A stretch of DNA of 64,000 nt from JBHJGO01 sp050331715 (GCA_050331715.1 JBHJGO010000046.1:10184-74183), one strand, 5' to 3'; positions 8,301-17,231 are shown, counted from the stretch's first letter. Notes: generated from the sequence alone by a model not told the origin. Numbers and translations: made by a program.

Positions 8301-9825
8301 ACCGTCGCCAGCGGCGTCCATCTCGATTGAGCAATAACTCGGCCTCAACGGGTTCCCAGGTTCCTGCTTCATAGAAGGGAATCGCGTCGGGTGGAGCAGG
8401 TGCATCCCATGCTTCTAGAACAGGCGTTAACATCTTCCAGGAGGCTTCCACCTCATCATCACGGGTAAATAGCGTTTGATCGCCGAGCATACAGTCAATT
8501 AGCAGTCTGGCGTAGGCATCGGTACTGGGCTTACCAAAGGCTGCATCATAGCGAAAGTCCATATCCACCGAACGGGTTCGTAGGGAAGTTCCAGGGGTCT
8601 TCACCTCGAATCGCATGGAAACGCCTTCATTTGGCTGAAGTCTCAGGGCCAGAACATTCGGATTCGCTTGCTTACTGGCGGATTGGAACATCAGGAATGG
8701 CACTTCCTTAAACTGAATCGCAATTTCTGAAACCTTCTTGGGCATCCGCTTTCCGGTTCTCAAGTAGAAGGGAACGCCCTTCCAGCGCCAGTTATCAACA
8801 TAAAGTTTCAATGCAGCATAGGTGGCTGTGGTGGATTCGGGACTAGCTCCCTCTTCGTCTCGATAGCCTGGAACTTGCTGCCCTTTCATCCAGCCAGCAG
8901 TGTACTGACCTCTGACGGCTGCTTTGTCTAGATTCGTTATGTCGGCCAATCGAGTTGCCTGTACTGCCTTTACCTTTTCTGTCCGGATGGCATCGGCATC
9001 CAGAGAGTTTGGCGGTTCCATAGCCGTGAGGGAGAAAACCTGCATCAGGTGGTTCTGTACCATATCGCGCAAGGCTCCAGCCGTTTCGTAGTATCCCGCT
9101 CGACCTTCTAATCCCACCGTCTCTGCTACGGTAATTTGAACGTGGTCAACAAACTGACGATTCCACAGGGGTTCAAAAATCGCATTGGCAAATCGGAATA
9201 CCATCAAGTTCTGGACGGTTTCTTTGCCGTGGTAGTGGTCGATGCGATAAACTTGCTTCTCATCACAGCCATGCTTCACCACTCTGTTCAAGACCTGAGC
9301 AGAACCCAAATCACGACCAAAGGGCTTTTCAATGACTAGACGGTGCTTACCGGGGTCTTCCAACATGCCTGCAGCCCCCAACTGTTGGGTTGCTTCCCCA
9401 AAGAATCGAGGCGCGACGGACAGGTAAAATACTCGATTTCCACGGGTTCCACGTTTCTCATCAAGTTCTGCCAGAAACGCTTTGAGCTTTTGATAACTCT
9501 CAGGATCATCCATATTGCCGGGACAGTAGAACAATCCCTGGGCAAACTCATTCCAGAGTTCTTCCGCTTGCAGGCCTCCCCCAAATTCCTCAACGCCGAT
9601 TCGCATCTGCTCCCGGAAATAGTCATGGCTCCAATCACGCCGCGCCACACCAACAATCGTGAGTTCCGGAGGCAGCTTTCGCTCCAAACGCATCTGATAG
9701 AGCGCTGGAACCAATTTACGTTGTGTCAAATCGCCAGATGCTCCAAAGATGGTCAGGATCTGGGGTTCGGGAACCTTGTCCTGCTGTAGACCGACTCTGA
9801 GTGGATTTTCTAATAAAACAACCAT
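8296..9825 (-). CDS. zwf: Glucose-6-phosphate 1-dehydrogenase
   Basis: Catalyses NADP-dependent oxidation of glucose 6-phosphate, the entry to the oxidative pentose phosphate pathway and the main source of NADPH in the dark. The dinucleotide site is GASGDLTQRKL near residue 28, the catalytic/substrate signature is RIDHYHGKE near residue 195, and EKPFGRDLGSA precedes it. The 509-residue length is normal. It is followed by its activator opcA. Upstream, a 524-base hairpin-containing spacer separates it from tal, so zwf-opcA may be transcribed from its own promoter as well as from fbp. The last codons lie inside a short tandem repeat. Confidence 0.97.
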   Translation of the reverse strand: MVVLLENPLRVGLQQDKVPEPQILTIFGASGDLTQRKLVPALYQMRLERKLPPELTIVGVARRDWSHDYFREQMRIGVEEFGGGLQAEELWNEFAQGLFYCPGNMDDPESYQKLKAFLAELDEKRGTRGNRVFYLSVAPRFFGEATQQLGAAGMLEDPGKHRLVIEKPFGRDLGSAQVLNRVVKHGCDEKQVYRIDHYHGKETVQNLMVFRFANAIFEPLWNRQFVDHVQITVAETVGLEGRAGYYETAGALRDMVQNHLMQVFSLTAMEPPNSLDADAIRTEKVKAVQATRLADITNLDKAAVRGQYTAGWMKGQQVPGYRDEEGASPESTTATYAALKLYVDNWRWKGVPFYLRTGKRMPKKVSEIAIQFKEVPFLMFQSASKQANPNVLALRLQPNEGVSMRFEVKTPGTSLRTRSVDMDFRYDAAFGKPSTDAYARLLIDCMLGDQTLFTRDDEVEASWKMLTPVLEAWDAPAPPDAIPFYEAGTWEPVEAELLLNRDGRRWRRL

Positions 9826-10349
9826 TTAGCGTTCCTTTCGTTTAATAGCAAGTTCGTCTGTAAACTCTAGATTTGCTCTGGCAAACTTCTTGGGGTTAAG
9901 CCTTTCTGAAATTCTGAGAAAATTCTTTACCTATCCTACAAAACCACCAACCTTTTGGACGCCATATTTGGCCTTCCTCAAAATAACTAAACCTTAAATA
10001 ACCAAACTCTGATCTCCAGGAATCTTTAGTTTTTTTTAATAAGAAATTATCGGGTTTTGAGAGATTTTTCGGATGAGAAACACCCGTAATCTGGGGATAC
10101 CATCGCCCCCTTTTCCTGAAAGGGCAATGGCCTTCCGAAGGGGAAGGGAGTATAAGCAGAGGAATCCTCAGTTGCTCACGTCTCCTATCTTCTTGAACCT
10201 TAAAAATCTGAAAAGGCTTGTTATCGTCAACCACAGGATGGAACTAGGGGGTTCTGCACCGATCCCACTTAATCCCCCCTCTCTCCAACAAGAAGCCGCT
10301 TTGCGCCTGGAGAAAGGGGGGGAGCTACTGGGTGTTGACCAGATTTCGA
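9826..10349. other. Spacer between tal and zwf
   Basis: This 524-base interval contains no convincing gene. The zwf-proximal half is AT-rich and is the likely place for a zwf promoter. The middle holds a CCCTTT/AAAGGG hairpin near 10110-10126. The tal-proximal part contains the larger hairpin listed separately. Confidence 0.6.
10273..10323 (-). terminator. Imperfect hairpin downstream of tal
   Basis: TCCCCCCTCTCTCCA on the left pairs with TGGAGAAAGGGGGGGA on the right, leaving a loop of about 20 bases. It begins 27 bases past the tal stop codon. There is no good T-run on the minus strand, so it may attenuate or stabilise rather than fully terminate the fbp-tal transcript. The C-rich/G-rich arms resemble dispersed cyanobacterial repeats. 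Confidence 0.5.
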
Positions 10350-11495
10350 CTAACCCACAGGAGTTAACTGTTGGGTCTTCTCCTCTAGGGAACCCATCAG
10401 GGATTCAAAGGGCTTGATGAACTTATCAATTCCTTCAGTTAATAGCTCATCCATCACCTGATCCAGGTCGATTTCAACGGTGGGATCTTGCAGGCTTGCA
10501 ATCAACTGATTGGCTTCTTCAACGTTGGACTCCACCCGATTTTCAACATCACAGTGATCCGCACAGGCATCAATCGTGGAAGGAGGCAGAGTATTGACTG
10601 TGTTTGGCCCAATCAGTTCGTCAACGTACATTACATCGCTGTAGTCAGGATTCTTGGTGCTGGTGCTAGCCCAGAGCAGACGTTGAACACTGGCTCCCTT
10701 TGCAGAAAGTGCCTTCCAGCGGTCGGTTTGGATGATTTTCTTGTATTCCTGATAGGCAACTTTAGCGTTGGCGATCGCAATCTTGCCCTTGATCTTCTCC
10801 AACTTAGCCTTCTGATTCATGTCATCAATTCCAGCCAATTTCTGATCGATCATCTTGTCGATCTTGACATCAATACGGCTGAGGAAGAAGCTAGCAACGG
10901 AAGCAATTTTGCTGATGTCCTGATCTTTTTCAACACGAGCCTCTAATCCTTTGATATAGGCCCAGGCCGTATCGATATAGCTCTGAACGGAGAACAACAG
11001 CGTCACATTTACGTTGATCCCTTCAGCGATAACTCGTTCCACCGCAGGTAATCCTTCGGGCGTGCCGGGAATTTTGATCATGACATTTTCCCGATCAATT
11101 GCCTTGTAGTAGCGGATTGCTTCTTGAACAGTACTCTCAGTATCCTGGGCAATCGTAGGAGGAACTTCAATGCTGATGTAGCCATCTAGACCTTCAGTTT
11201 GGTCATAAACGGGCTTGAAAATGTCGCAGGCATTGCGAATATCTTCAAAGACCAGGGATTCATAGATTTCCATCACGGACTTGTTCTGAGAAATTCCCTC
11301 AGCGATATCCTTGTCATAGATGGCATTTCCTTTGATCGCCTTTTCAAAGATGGCTGGATTGGAAGTGATGCCTCGAATTCCCTTGTCAGTGATCATCTGT
11401 TTCAGATCTCCCGACTCAATCAAATCCCGACTCAGGTTATCCATCCAGATGCTCTGACCTAGATCCTTGATTTCGATCAAATGGTTCGTTGTCAT
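10350..11495 (-). CDS. tal: Transaldolase
   Basis: Transfers a dihydroxyacetone unit between sedoheptulose 7-phosphate and glyceraldehyde 3-phosphate in the non-oxidative pentose phosphate pathway. The N-terminus contains GQSIWMDNLSRDLI and GIRGITSNPAIFEKAI, both strongly conserved. The Schiff-base lysine lies in VMIKIPGTPEGLPAV near residue 140. At 381 residues it belongs to the longer bacterial class usual in cyanobacteria. It begins 18 bases after fbp stops and is clearly co-transcribed with it. Confidence 0.96.
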   Translation of the reverse strand: MTTNHLIEIKDLGQSIWMDNLSRDLIESGDLKQMITDKGIRGITSNPAIFEKAIKGNAIYDKDIAEGISQNKSVMEIYESLVFEDIRNACDIFKPVYDQTEGLDGYISIEVPPTIAQDTESTVQEAIRYYKAIDRENVMIKIPGTPEGLPAVERVIAEGINVNVTLLFSVQSYIDTAWAYIKGLEARVEKDQDISKIASVASFFLSRIDVKIDKMIDQKLAGIDDMNQKAKLEKIKGKIAIANAKVAYQEYKKIIQTDRWKALSAKGASVQRLLWASTSTKNPDYSDVMYVDELIGPNTVNTLPPSTIDACADHCDVENRVESNVEEANQLIASLQDPTVEIDLDQVMDELLTEGIDKFIKPFESLMGSLEEKTQQLTPVG

Positions 11496-11513
11496 AATCC
11501 TTAGTTGATAGGT

Positions 11514-12575
11514 TTACTGTCCTCGGCGTTCTCGATCATTGATAAACGACACCACCAGATCCACATCTTCGGGACTGCCAATGATCAAAGGTGTTCGCTG
11601 GTGCAACTTCTCAGGCTCAAAATCCATGATGGATTGCATTCCCGTTGTTGCTTTGCCCCCTGCTTGTTCGATCAGAAATGCCATGGGGGCGGACTCATAG
11701 AGAAGTCGCAGTTTCCCTTCTGGTTTTTTAACCGTGCCAGGATAGAGAAACACCCCACCCTGATACAAAATTCTGTGAATATCACCCACTAATGCACCGC
11801 TGTAGCGTGCCGTATACCCTTCATGTCGGTGAACATAACGGGCATAATCTCGAATGGATTCTTCCCACTGCCAGAAGTTTCCCTCATTCACACTGTAGAC
11901 CGGGCCGTGTTCTGGAACCCTGATATTCTCATCGGCGAGAATAAATTCTCCCAGGGACGGATCAAGCGTAAAGGAATGAACCCCTTTGCCAATCGAGTAA
12001 ACCAGCAACGTACTCGGCCCGTACAGAATGTATCCCGCCCCAATTTGCTTATGGCCATTCTGCAACAAATCCTTGGCTGTGCCGTCCTCATCAACTCCTT
12101 CCTGCTGACGGATGGCGAAGATGGAGCCAACGTTCAAATTTGTGTCCAGGTTGGATGAACCATCCAGAGGATCGTATAGCAAGGTATAGCGACCGACAGG
12201 GCAGTTCTCTGGAATGTAATAGGGCTTCTCCATTTCCTCAGAGGCCAGACGACAAACCAGGCCACTTTGATGAAAAACAGAAATGAACACCTCGTTGGAA
12301 TACAAATCCATCTTTTTGACGGCTTCACCCTGAACGTTTTCCGCCCCTGTGAATCCAAGCGCATCGTCCACCAGACCTGCCCGACTGAGCCGCCGAGCAA
12401 TTAACTTTCCAGCCAGACCAATCCGATTCATCAACGCACTGATATCCTGAGCTTCTGCTGAGAAACTCTGGAGTTGTTGCAGGACGTGACGGGAGAGCGT
12501 CGTACAGTCTCGGTCAAGATACTGACCCTGATCCATTGGATCTGAGGATGCTGGCGGAACTTGTGCTTGTACCAT
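11514..12575 (-). CDS. fbp: Fructose-1,6-bisphosphatase class I
   Basis: Hydrolyses fructose 1,6-bisphosphate to fructose 6-phosphate in gluconeogenesis and possibly the Calvin cycle. The metal-binding segment is YTLLYDPLDGSSNLD, and the substrate-site signature KLRLLYESAPMAFLIEQAGG is near residue 295. Length is 353 residues, matching class I cyanobacterial enzymes. It is the first gene of the leftward fbp-tal-(spacer)-zwf-opcA cluster, the arrangement known from filamentous cyanobacteria. The class II FBP/SBP enzyme used in the Calvin cycle is not in this window. Confidence 0.96.
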   Translation of the reverse strand: MVQAQVPPASSDPMDQGQYLDRDCTTLSRHVLQQLQSFSAEAQDISALMNRIGLAGKLIARRLSRAGLVDDALGFTGAENVQGEAVKKMDLYSNEVFISVFHQSGLVCRLASEEMEKPYYIPENCPVGRYTLLYDPLDGSSNLDTNLNVGSIFAIRQQEGVDEDGTAKDLLQNGHKQIGAGYILYGPSTLLVYSIGKGVHSFTLDPSLGEFILADENIRVPEHGPVYSVNEGNFWQWEESIRDYARYVHRHEGYTARYSGALVGDIHRILYQGGVFLYPGTVKKPEGKLRLLYESAPMAFLIEQAGGKATTGMQSIMDFEPEKLHQRTPLIIGSPEDVDLVVSFINDRERRGQ

Positions 12576-12761
12576 AAATCATCCTTCCTAAGTGTGATGG
12601 CATCGAGTGTAAGCGAGGTTAGACCACAATGTACGTGTCACTCTGTACCTTCTATTTAAAGGACATCTATCTAGAATCGACCAAATTTTAAGCTAACTTT
12701 TAGAAGTGGCTTGGTGTTTTGTAACATCTTCAGGTCTGGTGAGGTAGAGGCTTGGAAGGCT

Positions 12762-12781
12762 ATGGCGCGCTGCGCCGCCAT
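12762..12781 (-). terminator. Hairpin between the RHH/HTH-like gene and fbp
   Basis: ATGGCG and CGCCAT can pair around an 8-base GC-rich loop that could pair further. It lies about 85 bases past the stop of the upstream leftward gene and 180 bases before the fbp start. No T-run is evident, so function as a terminator is tentative. Confidence 0.35.
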
Positions 12782-12865
12782 CTTTCGCACTCCAGCAGCA
12801 TTGGAAACGTTGTGTAGACAATAGTGAGTATTATCGCTTAATTCTTGAATTATTTTTCTGTCCTT

Positions 12866-13612
12866 TTAGTGAATGGGTTTGTAGAGAACAGTTTTGCCCC
12901 GTCGCTGACCTGAATCCTGCCAGCCTCGTTTTTCCAGGTCTCCAATTCGATTCAAAGTTGCAATGTAGGGCGCTGAAACACGTAAAATCTCAGCTAATTC
13001 TTTCGCTGTTTTGAGAATTGGCTTGGAATTTGACGTCTCAGAAACAGCAGCTTTAGAAACGGCAGCTTCGGAGTCGGTTGCTTTGGAGTCGGTCAACTCA
13101 GAGACAGTTTCCCCTGACGACGCTGAAGTCTGGGAATTCTTGAAGATGTTCTCTGGAGCAGTATCCACTGTTGATGAATGTAAGTCCTGGGAATCTGTCT
13201 GATTGTTATTAGAGTTCGGTTTCTCCGTTTCCGAAGCGGGAAAAGTAGTTTGAAGTTTTTGCTCAACTGAACGTTTCAGGTGGAGCTTAAAATAATGTTC
13301 GAATAAGCTGGATAGTTGAACCTCTAGCTTCTGGTCAAGAAACTTCTCAACCTTCTGCTGGACATAGTAACTGACGAGCTGATCCAGACTCGATTCAGAG
13401 GGAATGGGTTGTGAAGTGAAGCTGATTTCTGGTAGATCAGGAGTTGTAGCGGTATCGAGATAGTTCCTAACTAACCTTTCTAAAATGTCTGAGGGTACTG
13501 TTCCGTTTTTAACACATTGCTGCTGAAGGGCTTGCCATACTTCCCAACTAATCTGGCAAGTCACTTGCATTGGGTGAGTCGTGCTGCTATGGGATTGATC
13601 TGCCAAAACCAT
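12866..13612 (-). CDS. Putative DNA-binding protein (RHH-like N-terminus, HTH-like C-terminus)
   Basis: I do not recognise a named family. The first 55 residues contain a strand (MQVTCQIS) followed by two helices, compatible with a ribbon-helix-helix. Residues about 75-125 are helical (VSYYVQQKVEKFLDQKLEV). A Ser/Ala/Thr-rich linker follows with repeats of the type DSKATDSEAAVSKAAVS. The last 50 residues (TAKELAEILRVSAPYIATL) look like a helix-turn-helix with a basic tail. DNA binding is therefore likely but inferred. Codons of the linker are repetitive at the DNA level. It is in the same direction as fbp but about 290 bases away. Confidence 0.65.
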   Translation of the reverse strand: MVLADQSHSSTTHPMQVTCQISWEVWQALQQQCVKNGTVPSDILERLVRNYLDTATTPDLPEISFTSQPIPSESSLDQLVSYYVQQKVEKFLDQKLEVQLSSLFEHYFKLHLKRSVEQKLQTTFPASETEKPNSNNNQTDSQDLHSSTVDTAPENIFKNSQTSASSGETVSELTDSKATDSEAAVSKAAVSETSNSKPILKTAKELAEILRVSAPYIATLNRIGDLEKRGWQDSGQRRGKTVLYKPIH

Positions 13613-14036
13613 TTACCTCTGTTCTAGAGTCATAACCTGCAAGTTACATTTAAGCCCACAGACAATTAAGGGTGAAAGGTCGCTCACGAAGTTCAGTAAA
13701 ACATTAAGTAAAAAGAAACCGCTAAAGCGACTTGCCTGAGTTCTCATAAAAATGAACTCTCGTAAAGTGAATTAGGTATTCACGGATATTGACTTAACTT
13801 ATGAGTTAGTCTAACAGATATTTCAGCACAATTCTAATGGGTTAGCTTATTGAGAAAAAGTATTGTTAGTGAGCTATTTTGAGGATCAAAATGCCCCTGA
13901 CAAACTGAAGGAGAGTATTTTTTTACTCGTATAACTAGACCTTTCATGCCTGAAACTCAGCAGGAATTGATCTGTTTCCCTGGACTTGCTAATGCAATTT
14001 ATTTGCAACTGATCCCCTTTCTAGTTGCTTAACAGA
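13613..14036. other. Spacer with no visible gene
   Basis: 424 bases, AT-rich, between the RHH/HTH-like gene and the GXWXG gene (both leftward). I saw no RNA gene, no kaiA fragment and no repeat. It should carry the promoter of the RHH/HTH-like gene. Confidence 0.5.
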
Positions 14037-14612
14037 TTACTCAAAGCACCGCTCAAGCAGAAAAAAGAGGGGTTGGGGTAGCGTTTTGAAATCCATGACT
14101 CCCAGAACAGTATTATTATCCACTTGTCTAAAGGCATCATGAATCGGTAAGTAGTCATAGATCATTGTGGCGCTGACCTTGCCTCGGTATTCCATCATTC
14201 GCAGTCTTGCCTGGCTATCTTCCGTTTTTAGCAACAAATTGACCAACGGAGATAATAGTTGCAAAACATCGTTTTTGAGTACTGGCAACTTCAAGACCCA
14301 GTGCATTGCGATGGGATGAGGTGCAACCTGGATGATTTTTCCTTCGTAATCCAAAAACAGTAACGGATGAACCGTCTCAGGATCGATGAATTCTTTGCCA
14401 TACCAGTTTGAAGCTTCTAGAAGACCATCCATCGGATGGGCGGTGTGAAGCCCCAAGCCCCGCCAGCGACCCAGCATGAAGTCCAGGTCTATAGGTTTCA
14501 GGCTGTCAAAGACCTGCAAGGCCTGCTCAGTTGTTGCTTTACCGATTTCGAGGAATGATGTGGGGGTTTCTGAGGCTGTCATTGAAAGAACAAGGTCGAT
14601 TGTTTCATACAA
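14037..14612 (-). CDS. GXWXG / DUF4334 family protein
   Basis: A small protein of unknown function. The GXWXG signature appears as LGRWRGLGL near residue 47, followed by HTAHPMDGLLEASNWYGKEF; the DUF4334 half shows RLRMMEYRGKVSATMIYDYLPIHDAFR, ending just before the stop. This two-part layout matches a bacterial/fungal family often found as a free-standing protein. A second ATG at 14582 would shorten it by 10 residues; neither start has a good ribosome site. It is divergent from kaiB, occupying the place where kaiA usually sits, with 161 bases between the starts, so the two share a regulatory interval. Confidence 0.8.
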   Translation of the reverse strand: MYETIDLVLSMTASETPTSFLEIGKATTEQALQVFDSLKPIDLDFMLGRWRGLGLHTAHPMDGLLEASNWYGKEFIDPETVHPLLFLDYEGKIIQVAPHPIAMHWVLKLPVLKNDVLQLLSPLVNLLLKTEDSQARLRMMEYRGKVSATMIYDYLPIHDAFRQVDNNTVLGVMDFKTLPQPLFFLLERCFE

Positions 14613-14773
14613 TTGTATTGTTCAAGGCGGGTGAAGCTCGTCAACGAATCACTGGGCAGATGTTAGGAGCGATCTATTTTGGCCAGATGCTTGCCAAATC
14701 TATGAATAAGTTTACAAATTTGCTCAGCTTGCTTTCTGGAAGTTAAGTTTTAGAAACGATTCGGTAACGACCT

Positions 14774-15106
14774 ATGAGTCCTGTGAAGAAAACCTACGTC
14801 CTTAAGCTTTATGTTGCTGGCAATACCCCTAATTCAGTCCGTGCTCTGAAGACACTCAAAGATATTTTGGAGCAGGAATTTCAAGGGGTCTATGCACTGA
14901 AAGTGATTGACGTGCTGAAAAATCCGCAACTGGCTGAAGAGGACAAGATTTTGGCCACTCCAACCTTGTCTAAAATTTTGCCGCCACCTGTTCGCAAGAT
15001 TATCGGCGATCTGTCGGATCGTGAGCGCGTTCTGATCGGCCTTGATCTGCTCTATGAAGAACTGGAGGACAAGGCTATGAATTTGCAAGATAGCCCCAAT
15101 CATTGA
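14774..15106 (+). CDS. kaiB: Circadian clock protein KaiB
   Basis: KaiB binds the CI ring of phosphorylated KaiC during the night phase, sequesters KaiA and displaces SasA, giving the dephosphorylation half of the cycle. The protein is 110 residues with the thioredoxin-like start KKTYVLKLYVAGNTPNS and the fold-switching second half (DKILATPTLSKILPPPVRKIIGDL). The C-terminal acidic tail is present. It is separated from kaiC by 212 bases, a larger gap than in many species, in which a separate kaiC promoter could lie. No kaiA precedes it. Confidence 0.97.
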   Translation: MSPVKKTYVLKLYVAGNTPNSVRALKTLKDILEQEFQGVYALKVIDVLKNPQLAEEDKILATPTLSKILPPPVRKIIGDLSDRERVLIGLDLLYEELEDKAMNLQDSPNH

Positions 15107-15199
15107 AAAACCTCGCTGAAGATAGAGCGACAAAATTCGTCCCACGTTCCTCACGCAGCGTCATAGATTGCCATAAAGCTGTCTTTAGCCTCTCTATTT

Positions 15200-15228
15200 T
15201 TCTCCGAAAGCGCAAGGCACTATATAAT
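15200..15228 (+). promoter_or_regulatory. Possible kaiC promoter
   Basis: A perfect TATAAT lies at 15223-15228 with a weak -35-like TTCTCC 17 bases upstream, about 90 bases before the preferred kaiC ATG. It would allow kaiC to be transcribed apart from kaiB. Based on sequence match only. Confidence 0.4.
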
Positions 15229-15318
15229 AGGGTTTCTGTCGCAATCAAAATCTGTAACCTCACAGTGCGTGACTTAGGGCACTTCGGTAACTGAGCACCT
15301 GTGTTTCACCCCCCCAAC

Positions 15319-16878
15319 ATGAGCGAAGTCATTCAAGACGGTAAATCAAGCGGTCGCAAGCTAATTGGTGTTCAAAAGATCCGCACCATGATTGAAGGGT
15401 TTGATGACATCAGTCATGGTGGAATGCCTCTCGGTCGAACAACTTTAGTCAGTGGGACTTCTGGAACCGGGAAGACCTTGTTTGCGGTTCAGTTTCTCTA
15501 CAACGGCATTACCTACTTCGATGAGCCCGGCATCTTTGTCACCTTCGAAGAGTCTCCTAGCGACATTATTAAGAATGCTTCCAGCTTTAACTGGGACTTA
15601 CAGAATCTGATTGAACAGGGTAAGCTCTTTATTCTAGATGCCTCTCCCGATCCAGAAGGGCAGGATATTGTGGGTAATTTCGATTTGTCGGCTTTGATCG
15701 AGCGAATCCAGTACGCAATTCGCAAGTATAAGGCAAAACGGGTCTCGATTGACTCTGTTACAGCCGTGTTCCAGCAGTATGATGCGGCAGGTGTCGTGCG
15801 ACGGGAGATTTTTCGGTTGGTGGCCCGTTTGAAGCAGGTCGGGGCAACCACGATTATGACGACTGAACGGGAAGCAGAGTACGGCCCAATTGCTCGGTTT
15901 GGGGTGGAGGAATTCGTTTCCGATAATGTAATGATCTCGCGCAACGTTTTGGAAGGGGAACGTCGCCGTCGCAGTATCGAGATCCTAAAACTGCGGGGAA
16001 CCACTCACATGAAGGGAGAATATCCCTTTACGATCACAAATCAAGGCATCAGCATCTTCCCGCTGGGTGCAATGCGCCTAACTCAACGGTCTTCCAATGT
16101 GCGCGTTTCTTCGGGGAACCCTACTCTGGACGAAATGTGCGGTGGTGGCTTTTTCAAGGATTCGATTATTTTGGCAACGGGAGCTACAGGAACCGGAAAA
16201 ACCCTGTTGGTCAGCACGTTCCTGGAAAATGCCTGCCAAAACAATGAACGGGCAATCCTGTTTGCCTATGAGGAATCCAGGGCGCAGTTACTTCGCAATG
16301 CCAGTTCCTGGGGAATCAACTTTGAGGAAATGGAGCAAAAGGGATTATTAAAAATTCTCTGCACCTATCCAGAATCAGCAGGATTAGAGGATCACCTGCT
16401 AATCATCATATCCGAAATCTCTGAATTTAATCCCTCACGGATTGCGATTGATTCCCTATCGGCCCTGGCGCGAGGTGTCAGCAACAATTCCTTTCGTCAG
16501 TTTGTGATCGGGGTAACGGGCTACGCAAAGCAGGAAGAAATTACCGGGTTCTTCACCAATACAACGGATCAATTCATGGGTTCCCACTCCATTACGGATT
16601 CCCATATTTCGACCATTACTGACACAATTATTATGTTGCAGTATGTGGAAATTCGAGGTCAGATGTCCCGTGCCATCAATGTATTCAAGATGCGAGGTTC
16701 CTGGCATGATAAGGGCATTCGAGAATACACTATTACCGAAAATGGCCCCCATATTACCGATTCATTCCGTAATTACGAGCGAATTATTAGCGGTTCTCCT
16801 ACCCGAATCTCTGTAGATGAAAAGAGTGAACTGTCTCGGATTATTCAAGGGGTACAAACTGAAGAGAAAGACGTTTGA
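15319..16878 (+). CDS. kaiC: Circadian clock ATPase/kinase KaiC
   Basis: KaiC is the central hexameric clock protein, with tandem RecA-like domains whose ATPase (CI) and autokinase/phosphatase (CII) set the period. CI has Walker A SGTSGTGKT with Lys at residue 52 and the catalytic Glu pair in VTFEESPSD. CII has TGATGTGKT. The phosphorylation sites are Ser431 and Thr432 in SHISTITDT, with Thr426 nearby. Choosing the ATG at 15319 rather than the GTG at 15301 gives 519 residues, and the phosphosites then match the numbering in Synechococcus elongatus exactly, which supports this start. It follows kaiB and ends before a palindromic hairpin. Confidence 0.97.
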   Translation: MSEVIQDGKSSGRKLIGVQKIRTMIEGFDDISHGGMPLGRTTLVSGTSGTGKTLFAVQFLYNGITYFDEPGIFVTFEESPSDIIKNASSFNWDLQNLIEQGKLFILDASPDPEGQDIVGNFDLSALIERIQYAIRKYKAKRVSIDSVTAVFQQYDAAGVVRREIFRLVARLKQVGATTIMTTEREAEYGPIARFGVEEFVSDNVMISRNVLEGERRRRSIEILKLRGTTHMKGEYPFTITNQGISIFPLGAMRLTQRSSNVRVSSGNPTLDEMCGGGFFKDSIILATGATGTGKTLLVSTFLENACQNNERAILFAYEESRAQLLRNASSWGINFEEMEQKGLLKILCTYPESAGLEDHLLIIISEISEFNPSRIAIDSLSALARGVSNNSFRQFVIGVTGYAKQEEITGFFTNTTDQFMGSHSITDSHISTITDTIIMLQYVEIRGQMSRAINVFKMRGSWHDKGIREYTITENGPHITDSFRNYERIISGSPTRISVDEKSELSRIIQGVQTEEKDV

Positions 16879-16911
16879 TAAAGTCTATTGATAAAGTCTA
16901 ATAAGAACTTA

Positions 16912-16939
16912 AATGGCGGGTCACTCAGAATCCGCCATT
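16912..16939 (+). terminator. Hairpin after kaiC
   Basis: AATGGCGG and CCGCCATT form a perfect 8 bp stem with a 12-base loop, 34 bases past the kaiC stop and before the oppositely oriented pirA-like gene. There is no strong T-run, so it may serve as a bidirectional or weak terminator. Confidence 0.5.
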
Positions 16940-16965
16940 CGTCAGAATCATCATAACCTAGTAGG

Positions 16966-17121
16966 TTATAGAGTTTTCATCTCTGCTTCAAGCATTTGAA
17001 TCAAGTTCTGGTCACCTTTTGCTCTGGCAACTTCTAAACGATGGGCCAAACGCTTTTGCAAGTTAGCACGATGTGTTGCTGAAACCTGCTTTACATCCTT
17101 ACGATTAGCTCTATTGAACAT
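16966..17121 (-). CDS. pirA: PirA-like PII-interacting arginine-synthesis regulator (51 aa)
   Basis: PirA is a small cyanobacterial protein that competes for the PII signalling protein and so lowers N-acetylglutamate kinase activity and arginine synthesis. This frame encodes 51 residues, the length known for the Synechocystis protein. It begins MFNRANRKDVKQVSATH and continues with a basic helix (NLQKRLAHRLEVARAKGD) and an acidic end (IQMLEAEMKTL), the pattern I recall for the family. An AGGAAAGAG ribosome site precedes the ATG. An NtcA-type box lies about 100 bases upstream, consistent with nitrogen control. It is convergent with kaiC. Identification is by pattern, not alignment. Confidence 0.65.
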   Translation of the reverse strand: MFNRANRKDVKQVSATHRANLQKRLAHRLEVARAKGDQNLIQMLEAEMKTL

Positions 17122-17217
17122 AACTCTTTCCTATCTGCTGCAATAAGTCTCTGTTATTACAAGTATAACGAGATTCGGTCAGAGAAACATAACATTCGAC
17201 AGGTTTTGTCAAAAAAA

Positions 17218-17231
17218 GTAACATAGGCTAC
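17218..17231 (-). promoter_or_regulatory. Candidate NtcA-binding site upstream of pirA
   Basis: GTA-N8-TAC matches the palindromic consensus of the nitrogen regulator NtcA. It lies 97-110 bases upstream of the pirA-like start. A TTGACA follows the box 5 bases downstream on the minus strand, so NtcA bound here could overlap a -35 and repress, or activate a promoter further down. A chance match in a spacer of this length is roughly a 1 in 20 event, so this is suggestive only. Confidence 0.5.

Noticed and set aside
14531..14746. 71-codon frame opposite the GXWXG gene and into the kaiB upstream region
   Set aside because: It overlaps a recognised gene on the other strand for most of its start and has no motif; it is not kaiA.
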